Assembly (NCBI RefSeq): GCF_000960475.2
Contig: NZ_JZDQ02000007.1
Coordinates: 116,054-180,053 of the forward strand
DNA from: Nocardioides luteus
Lineage (GTDB): Bacteria; Actinomycetota; Actinomycetes; Propionibacteriales; Nocardioidaceae
Length of the DNA stretch: 64,000 nucleotides
Reading direction: 5' to 3'
In this document: positions 58,619-64,000 of the stretch, piece after piece
Numbering within the stretch: the first letter of the stretch is position 1
How the letters are laid out: each line of letters begins with the position of its first letter
The notes under the pieces: model-generated
Databases searched by the model: none
What the model was told of the DNA's origin: nothing
Seen by the model: only the letters and a program-made list of their open reading frames with translations
Translations under genes and position numbers: made by a program

Positions 58619-59784
58619 TGTCCGACATCACCGTCTCCGGCGTCACGCCCGGCCGCACCGAGCACCCGGCGAGCACCGCCGAGGTCGCCGAGATCTTGCG
58701 CGCCGCGGCGGCCGCGGGGGAGTCGGTGATCCCGACCGGGGCCGGCACCAAGCTCAGCTGGGGCAACCCGCCCACCTCCGCCGACATCCTGCTCGACCTC
58801 TCTGCGCTCGACCAGGTGAGCGAGCACGCCTCCGGCGACCTGATCGCCACCGTCGGAGCAGGCATGCCCCTGGCCCGGCTGAACGAGCACGTCGCCACGG
58901 CCGGCCAGCGCCTCGCGCTCGACGAGGCGGTCCCGGGCGCGACCGTCGGCGGTGCCCTGGCGACCAACACCAGCGGCCCGCTGCGGATGCTCGCCGGCAC
59001 CATGCGCGACCTGCTCATCGGTGTGACGATGGTGCGCGCCGACGGGGTGGTCGCCAAGGCTGGCGGCAAGGTCGTCAAGAACGTCGCCGGCTACGACGTC
59101 GGCAAGCTCCTCGTCGGCTCGATGGGCACGCTCGCGGTGGTCACCGAGGCGACCTTCCGGCTCCATCCGGTCCCGCAGGGCCGTCGCTGGGTCAGCGTCG
59201 CCGCCCGCGACGCGGCGCACGCCGCCGAGCTCACCCAGGCGGTCCTGCACTCCCAGACGGTGCCCTCCGCCCTCGAGGTGGACGCCACCGCCGACGGGAC
59301 CCGGGTCGACGTGCTGGTCGAAGGACGCCCGGAGGGTGTGGCGGGACGTACGGCCGTCCTGAGCGGACTGCTCCCCGGCGCCGAGACGAGCGATCAGCCG
59401 CCCGCGGGCTGGGGCCGCTACCCGTGGGACGACGCCACCGCCAGCCACGTCGGGGTCAAGGTCACCTTCCGGCTCTCCGGCCTCGCAGACGTCGTCGCGG
59501 CCGCAGGCGGGCTCGGGATGCGCGGCTCGGCCGGCGTCGGTGTCGCGTACGTCGCCGTCCCGGCCGAGCGGGGCATCGCCGAGATCCGGGCCGTCCTCGC
59601 GAGGTTGCGCGAGACCGCCGGCCGTCACGGCGGCAGCACCGTCGTCCTCGACGCCCCGCAGGCGATCAAGGAGGAGCTGGACCTGTGGGGGCCGGTGCCG
59701 GCCCTGGACCTGATGCGCCGGGTCAAGGACGAGTTCGACCCCGACCACCGGCTCAGCCCGGGCCGCTTCGTAGGAGGGATCTAG
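58618..59784 (+). CDS. glcE: glycolate oxidase subunit GlcE (FAD-binding)
   Basis: This is a 388-residue shorter paralogue of GlcD: PASTAEVAEILRAAAAAGESVIPTGAGTKLSWG, VPGATVGGALATNTSGPLRMLAGTMRDLLIGV and KVVKNVAGYDVGKLLVGSMGTLAVVTEATFRL. It is the second flavin subunit of the glycolate dehydrogenase complex. The ATG overlaps the glcD stop by one base (TGATG). It is followed after 4 bases by glcF. Confidence 0.92.
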   Translation: MSDITVSGVTPGRTEHPASTAEVAEILRAAAAAGESVIPTGAGTKLSWGNPPTSADILLDLSALDQVSEHASGDLIATVGAGMPLARLNEHVATAGQRLALDEAVPGATVGGALATNTSGPLRMLAGTMRDLLIGVTMVRADGVVAKAGGKVVKNVAGYDVGKLLVGSMGTLAVVTEATFRLHPVPQGRRWVSVAARDAAHAAELTQAVLHSQTVPSALEVDATADGTRVDVLVEGRPEGVAGRTAVLSGLLPGAETSDQPPAGWGRYPWDDATASHVGVKVTFRLSGLADVVAAAGGLGMRGSAGVGVAYVAVPAERGIAEIRAVLARLRETAGRHGGSTVVLDAPQAIKEELDLWGPVPALDLMRRVKDEFDPDHRLSPGRFVGGI

Positions 59785-59788
59785 CCCC

Positions 59789-61117
59789 ATGACCGACATG
59801 GACATCCGAAATCTCGGCGCCTTCGACGAGGAGCACCCTCCCGACCAGCACCTGCTCGACGACTGCGTGCACTGCGGCTTCTGCCTGCCGACCTGTCCCA
59901 CCTACCTGCTGTGGGGTGAGGAGATGGACTCCCCGCGCGGGCGGCTCTACCTGATGAAGGAGGGGCTCGAAGGGGAGCCGATGTCGGACTCGATGGTGCA
60001 GCACTGGGACAACTGCCTGGGCTGCATGTCGTGCGTGACCGCCTGCCCCTCTGGCGTCCGCTACGACACCCTCATCGAGCAGACCCGCGCCCAGGTCGAG
60101 CGCAACCACCCGCGGACGCCGAGGGAGAAGGCGCTGCGGAGCCTGATCTTCGCGATCTTCCCGCACCCCAGGCGGCTGCGCGCGATGCGCGGTCCGCTCC
60201 GACTGCTGCAGCGCACCGGCCTGGACCGCCGGCTGCGCAGCACCGGCCTGCTCGAGCGGATGGCGCCGCACCTGGCCGCGATGGAGCGGCTCACCCCGAC
60301 CATCACCGACGCCGAACCGCTGCCCGAGCTCGTGCCCGCGGTGGGGGAGCGGCGGGCGGTGGTCGGCATGCTCACCGGCTGCGTCCAGGGCGCCTTCTTC
60401 CCGGGCGTCAACGCCGCGACCGCACGGGTCCTCGCCGCCGAGGGCTGCGAGGTGGTGATCCCGGCCGGCCAGGGCTGCTGCGGTGCGCTCTCGGTGCACA
60501 ACGGCCGTGAGCGGGAGGCCCAGGCGTACGCCCGCCGGATCATCGACGCCTTCGAGGACGCCGGTGTCGAGCACATCGTCATCAACGCCGCCGGCTGCGG
60601 GTCGACGCTCAAGGACTACGCCCGGCTGCTCGCCGACGACCCCGCGTACGCCGCCAGGGCCGCGGCCTTCGAGGCCAAGGTGCGCGACATCTCCGAGATC
60701 CTCGACGAGCTCGGCCCGGTCGCCGAGCGTCACCCGCTCGACCTCACCATCGCCTACCACGACGCCTGCCACCTGGCCCACGCCCAGGGTGTACGCGCCC
60801 AGCCGCGGTCGCTGCTGAAGGGCATCCCCGGCGTCGAGCTGCGCGAGATCGCCGAAGGGTCGATCTGCTGCGGCTCCGCCGGCATCTACAACATCCTCAA
60901 CCCCGAGCCCGCCCGCGAGCTGGGCGAGCGCAAGGCGCGCAACATCGTCGCCACCGGCGCCGAGGTGCTCGTCACCGCCAACCCGGGCTGTCTGCTCCAG
61001 GTCGCCTCCGCGATCACCGCGCAGGGACACCGGCTCGGCATGGCCCATCTCATCGAGGTGCTCGACGCCTCGATCCGCGGCTCCTCGCCCGAGGCGCTGC
61101 GCAGCCGCAGCCTCTGA
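59789..61117 (+). CDS. glcF: glycolate oxidase iron-sulfur subunit GlcF
   Basis: The 442-residue iron-sulfur subunit has two [4Fe-4S] motifs, CVHCGFCLPTCPTY (about 26-39) and CLGCMSCVTACPSGV (about 76-90). Two CCG domains follow, with GCCGALSVHNG and CCGSAGIYNILNPE late, the ligands for a further cluster or haem-linked redox unit. It carries electrons from the GlcDE flavins to the quinone pool. Its last gene partner is the permease 72 bases downstream; an imperfect CCCCGA/TCGGGG inverted repeat lies between them (61120-61151). Confidence 0.93.
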   Translation: MTDMDIRNLGAFDEEHPPDQHLLDDCVHCGFCLPTCPTYLLWGEEMDSPRGRLYLMKEGLEGEPMSDSMVQHWDNCLGCMSCVTACPSGVRYDTLIEQTRAQVERNHPRTPREKALRSLIFAIFPHPRRLRAMRGPLRLLQRTGLDRRLRSTGLLERMAPHLAAMERLTPTITDAEPLPELVPAVGERRAVVGMLTGCVQGAFFPGVNAATARVLAAEGCEVVIPAGQGCCGALSVHNGREREAQAYARRIIDAFEDAGVEHIVINAAGCGSTLKDYARLLADDPAYAARAAAFEAKVRDISEILDELGPVAERHPLDLTIAYHDACHLAHAQGVRAQPRSLLKGIPGVELREIAEGSICCGSAGIYNILNPEPARELGERKARNIVATGAEVLVTANPGCLLQVASAITAQGHRLGMAHLIEVLDASIRGSSPEALRSRSL

Positions 61118-61189
61118 TTCCCCGACAACTGAACACCCCCACGTCTCGGGGGCTCGACCCATCTCCCACACACGACCCTCGGAGTCGCC

Positions 61190-62824
61190 ATGTTTGAGCC
61201 AGCACCGGACCAGGTCGGCGGTTCGCTCGTCCTCAGCGCGCTGTGCGGCGCCCTGCCGCTGATCACCATGTTCGTCCTTCTCGGCGGACTCAAGATGAAG
61301 GCCTGGCGGGCCGGCCTCATCTCGCTGGGCGTCGCCCTGGTCGTGGCCGTCGCCCTCTTCGGGATGCCGGCCGACGACGCGATCCTGTCCGGCGCCCAGG
61401 GCGCCCTGTTCTCGGGTTTCTTCCCGATCATGTGGATCGTCATCAACGCGGTCTTCGTCTACAACCTGACCGTGCACACCGGCCACTTCGACGTGCTGCG
61501 CCGGGCGTTCAGCACGGTCAGCGACGACCAGCGGATCCAGGCGCTGATCATCGCCTTCTCCTTCGGAGCGCTCCTGGAGGCACTGGCCGGCTTCGGTACG
61601 CCGGTCGCGATCACCGTGGTGATGCTGATGGCGATGGGTTTCAAGCCGGTCAAGGCCGCCGCGGTCGCACTGATCGCCAACACCGCCCCGGTGGCGTACG
61701 GCGCGATGGCCTCGCCGATCAACGCGCTCTCGGACCAGACCGGCTTCAGCGTCGATGAGCTGGGTGCGATGGTGGGTCGCCAGACCCCGATCCTGGCGGT
61801 CGTGGTGCCGCTCATCCTGGTCTTCGTGGTCGACGGCCGGCGTGGTCTCAAACAGACCTGGGTCCCGGCGCTGCTGTGCGGCCTCGGCTTCGGCATCGCC
61901 CAGTTCGTCGCCTCGAACCACATCTCCGTGCCGCTGGCCGACATCGTCGCCTCGCTCTTCTCGGTCGTGGTGGTCGTCGGCCTGCTGCGGGTGTGGCAGC
62001 CGCGGGAGAAGATCTTGGCCGAGTCGCTCGTCGGCTCGGGCCCGGGCGCCGAGGCCCACGACGTGCGCGACAGCCGCAGCGAGATCTTCAAGGCCTTCCT
62101 GCCGTACGCGATCATCATCGTCATCTTCGTGATCGTCAGCATCCCGCCGATCAAGGAGGCGCTGGCCCACCGGCCGTTCACGCTCTCCGGGACCGACTAC
62201 ACCCCGACCGTGGTCTTCCCCGGGCTCGGTGACGTCGCGGGGGCTCAGGGCGGCTTCAAGTTCGACTGGTTCCCGGCCGCCGGCACGATGCTGCTGCTCT
62301 CGGGCGTCATCACCGCGATCTGCCTGAGGATCCGCCCGGGCGCCGTCGCGACGACCTACCGCGACACCTACCGGCAGCTCGCCCCCGCCATCGTCACCGT
62401 GATGGCGGTGCTCGGCCTGGCGTACGTCATGAACTTCTCCGGCCAGACCGGCTCGATCGGTGCCTGGCTGGCGGGCACCGGCAGCGCGTTCGCGATCCTC
62501 TCGCCGATCCTCGGCTGGCTCGGCGTGGCCGTGACCGGCTCGGACACCTCCTCCAACGCCCTCTTCGGTCTGCTCCAGGTGACCACCGCGAAGGAGGCCG
62601 GCCTCGATCAGGTGCTGATGGCCGCCTCCAACTCGTCGGGCGGTGTGCTCGGCAAGATGGTCAGCCCGCAGAACCTCGCCATCGCGGCGGCGGCCGTCGG
62701 CATGGCCGGGAAGGAGGGCGAGATCTTCCGCAAGGTCTTCGGCTGGAGCATCGCGATGCTGGTCTTCATGTGCGTCCTCGTCGCCCTCCAGTCGACCCCT
62801 GTCCTCGGCTGGATGGTCCCCTGA
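61190..62824 (+). CDS. L-lactate/glycolate permease (LctP family)
   Basis: The 544-residue polytopic protein has about thirteen helices. Landmarks are MFVLLGGLKMKAWRAGLISLGVALVVAV, FGALLEALAGFGTPVAITVVMLMAMGFKP, NTAPVAYGAMASPINALSDQTG and a late GVAVTGSDTSSNALFGLLQVTTAKEAGL. These define the LctP/GlcA family, which imports L-lactate or glycolate by proton symport. Next to glcDEF the substrate is probably glycolate. The ATG follows a CGGAG ribosome binding site. Confidence 0.92.
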   Translation: MFEPAPDQVGGSLVLSALCGALPLITMFVLLGGLKMKAWRAGLISLGVALVVAVALFGMPADDAILSGAQGALFSGFFPIMWIVINAVFVYNLTVHTGHFDVLRRAFSTVSDDQRIQALIIAFSFGALLEALAGFGTPVAITVVMLMAMGFKPVKAAAVALIANTAPVAYGAMASPINALSDQTGFSVDELGAMVGRQTPILAVVVPLILVFVVDGRRGLKQTWVPALLCGLGFGIAQFVASNHISVPLADIVASLFSVVVVVGLLRVWQPREKILAESLVGSGPGAEAHDVRDSRSEIFKAFLPYAIIIVIFVIVSIPPIKEALAHRPFTLSGTDYTPTVVFPGLGDVAGAQGGFKFDWFPAAGTMLLLSGVITAICLRIRPGAVATTYRDTYRQLAPAIVTVMAVLGLAYVMNFSGQTGSIGAWLAGTGSAFAILSPILGWLGVAVTGSDTSSNALFGLLQVTTAKEAGLDQVLMAASNSSGGVLGKMVSPQNLAIAAAAVGMAGKEGEIFRKVFGWSIAMLVFMCVLVALQSTPVLGWMVP

Positions 62825-62844
62825 CCTCGGCTCCCTCTCCCGGA

Positions 62845-62898
62845 TACTATGATGTCCAAGTAAATCGGGGATTCCGCGCCCGACCTGCGGACAAGGAG
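62845..62898 (+). promoter_or_regulatory. promoter and ribosome binding site of the 3-hydroxyacyl-CoA dehydrogenase gene
   Basis: TACTAT (62845-62850), overlapping TATGAT (62848-62853), is an AT-rich -10-like element in GC-rich DNA. AAGGAG (62893-62898) ends 5 bases before ATG 62904 and decides that start. Confidence 0.5.
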
Positions 62899-62903
62899 CT
62901 GGG

Positions 62904-63752
62904 ATGGATCGGATCGGCGTCATTGGTGGCGGGTTGATGGGCTCGGGCATCACGGAGGTGTGTGCTCGCTCCGGCCTGGACACCGTCACGGTCGAGGTCA
63001 GTCAGGAGGCGGCGCAGGCCGCCGAGGCGAAGGTGCGGGGGAGTCTGGAGCGTGCGGTGAGCCGCGGCAAGCTCAGCGAGGAGGACCTCGCGGGTGCGTT
63101 GGACCGGATCACCTTCACGACCGATCTCGGCCGGTTGGGCGACCGCGACCTCGTGGTCGAAGCCGCCTCCGAGCGGGAGGACGTCAAGCTCGACCTGTTC
63201 CGGACCGTCGGGGCGCTGCTGGAGAAGGACGACGCGATCCTGGCCTCCAACACCTCCTCCATCCCGATCGTGAAGCTCGGCGCGGTCTCCGGCCGGGCGG
63301 CGAACGTGATGGGCGTGCACTTCTTCAACCCGGCGCCGGTGATGCAGCTGGTCGAGCTGATCCCGAGCCTGACCACCTCGCCGGAGACGCTGGAGCGGAT
63401 GCAGACCTTCGTCGCCAAGACGCTCGGCAAGCAGCCGATCGAGGCGACCGATCGGGCCGGGTTCGTGGTCAACAGCCTGCTGGTGCCCTATCTCCTCAGC
63501 GCCGTCAGGATGTACGAGGCGGGCTACGCCTCCGCGGCCGACATCGACAACGGCATGGTCCTCGGCTGTGGCCACCCGATGGGACCGCTGGCGCTCTCGG
63601 ACCTCATCGGCCTCGACACCGTCCGGGCGATCGGCATCTCGATGTACGACGAGTTCAAGGAGCCGCTCTACTCCCCGCCGCCGCTGCTGGACCGCATGGT
63701 CGACGCCGGCCTCCTGGGCAAGAAGTCCGGCCAAGGTTTCTACCCGTACTGA
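62904..63752 (+). CDS. 3-hydroxybutyryl-CoA dehydrogenase
   Basis: This 282-residue protein has a Rossmann domain IGVIGGGLMGSGITEVCARSG, DLVVEAASEREDVKL, LASNTSSIPIVKLGA and the signature VMGVHFFNPAPVMQLVELI. The C-terminal domain carries GFVVNSLLVPYLLSAVRMYEAGYASAADID. It oxidises L-3-hydroxyacyl-CoA with NAD+ in beta-oxidation or butyrate/PHB metabolism. AAGGAG lies 5 bases before the ATG. It is followed after 25 bases by an acyl-CoA dehydrogenase, so this is the start of a fatty-acid oxidation operon. Confidence 0.92.
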   Translation: MDRIGVIGGGLMGSGITEVCARSGLDTVTVEVSQEAAQAAEAKVRGSLERAVSRGKLSEEDLAGALDRITFTTDLGRLGDRDLVVEAASEREDVKLDLFRTVGALLEKDDAILASNTSSIPIVKLGAVSGRAANVMGVHFFNPAPVMQLVELIPSLTTSPETLERMQTFVAKTLGKQPIEATDRAGFVVNSLLVPYLLSAVRMYEAGYASAADIDNGMVLGCGHPMGPLALSDLIGLDTVRAIGISMYDEFKEPLYSPPPLLDRMVDAGLLGKKSGQGFYPY

Positions 63753-63777
63753 GCCCGCACAGGTGAGTGGAGTCCCG

Positions 63778-64000
63778 ATGACCGACCAGTACCCGTTGTT
63801 CGCCCTCTCCGAGGAGCACCAGGAGATCCGCAGGGCCATCCGTGAGATCTGCGATGCCAAGATCGCGCCGGCCGCGGCTGCGGTCGATGAGGAGGCTCGT
63901 TATCCGCAGGAGGCGCACGATGCGTTGGTGGAGACGGAGTTCTTCGCACCGCATGTGCCCGAGGCGTACGGCGGGGTGGGTGCGGACGCGCTCGCGACCG
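63778..64000 (+). CDS. acyl-CoA dehydrogenase, 5' part only
   Basis: The gene is cut by the window end after about 74 codons. The N-terminus is typical of acyl-CoA dehydrogenases: FALSEEHQEIRRAIREICDAKIAPAAAAVDEEARYPQEA, then APHVPEAYGGVG. It would desaturate acyl-CoA to enoyl-CoA with FAD. It follows the 3-hydroxyacyl-CoA dehydrogenase gene by 25 bases in the same direction, a normal beta-oxidation pairing. Confidence 0.9.
   Translation, partial: MTDQYPLFALSEEHQEIRRAIREICDAKIAPAAAAVDEEARYPQEAHDALVETEFFAPHVPEAYGGVGADALAT

Noticed and set aside
61120..61151. CCCCGA/TCGGGG inverted repeat as an independent terminator between glcF and the permease gene
   Set aside because: The arms are only 6 bp with a 20-base loop and the permease is clearly functionally linked to glcDEF; at most a partial attenuator.
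59753..62989. A 1078-codon open frame on the minus strand across glcF and the permease gene
   Set aside because: Antisense to three well-supported genes; the translation is low-complexity (R, G, D, H-rich), with no domain.
1..64000. tRNA, rRNA, CRISPR array, transposase or phage attachment site
   Set aside because: I saw no cloverleaf-type tRNA sequence, no rRNA-like stretch, no regularly spaced repeats and no transposase or integrase motif; a dedicated tRNA scan would be decisive.

Overview
The window is high-GC DNA of a free-living actinobacterium. The evidence is pervasive GC-rich third codon positions, GTG starts, many ATGA/GTGA/TGATG start-stop overlaps, a DtxR/IdeR-type iron box, a GlnR-type nitrogen box, a WXG-type secreted Rhs toxin and a gene cluster best known from Mycobacterium smegmatis and Synechocystis. 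A Nocardioidaceae-like host fits the general look, but that is an inference and no rRNA marker is present. I found no tRNA, rRNA, CRISPR array, transposase or prophage gene.

Layout. 1-11717: small catabolic and regulatory units. These are a hydrolase/glyoxalase pair, a MarR-controlled NAD(P)-binding protein, an ArsR-SRPBCC fusion with VOC and DUF1905 partners, a TetR/MpaB oxygenase pair, an MFS efflux operon with its TetR regulator and a large perfect operator, dodecin, an AraC/hydrolase pair, and an Lrp/PLP lyase pair. 11720-19012: an islet with a five-gene region read leftwards: SseB-like protein, ESX-like protein, a 1591-residue type VII-type Rhs toxin, a small putative immunity gene and a DUF6086-like protein. 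19145-24169: a 5'-3' exonuclease, then a complete iron-siderophore ABC importer behind a DtxR/IdeR box. 24188-28361: zwf, a HAD phosphatase and a small accessory islet with an STM3941-like and a SLATT-like membrane protein. 28362-36213: a methyltransferase, a DUF1326/DUF2182 pair, a nucleotidyltransferase, a TetR-OYE-enoyl-CoA hydratase operon and a TetR/hydrolase pair.

36320-44809 is the most interesting block. It is a nine-gene co-directional cluster of the conserved 'Nit1C' / MSMEG_0565-0572 type (nitrilase, radical SAM enzyme, GNAT, AIR-synthase-like protein, FAD oxidoreductase, glycosyltransferase). Here the GNAT and AIR-synthase-like parts are one protein. A second nitrilase has lost both the catalytic Glu and Cys. 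A GlnR-like nitrogen-control sequence lies just upstream of the first gene.

44798-64000: an ABC-F ATPase, an FtsH protease, a flippase-like membrane protein, a GntR-asparagine permease-asparaginase-aspartase operon, a DUF2231 protein, a two-component system, a glycolate oxidase operon (glcDEF plus permease) with a CRP/GlxR-like site, and the start of a fatty-acid beta-oxidation unit (3-hydroxyacyl-CoA dehydrogenase and a truncated acyl-CoA dehydrogenase). Two themes recur. Nitrogen scavenging appears in the Nit1C cluster and the asparagine operon, and carbon overflow or C2 use appears in the glycolate genes. Almost every local regulator has a recognisable inverted repeat in its own promoter.
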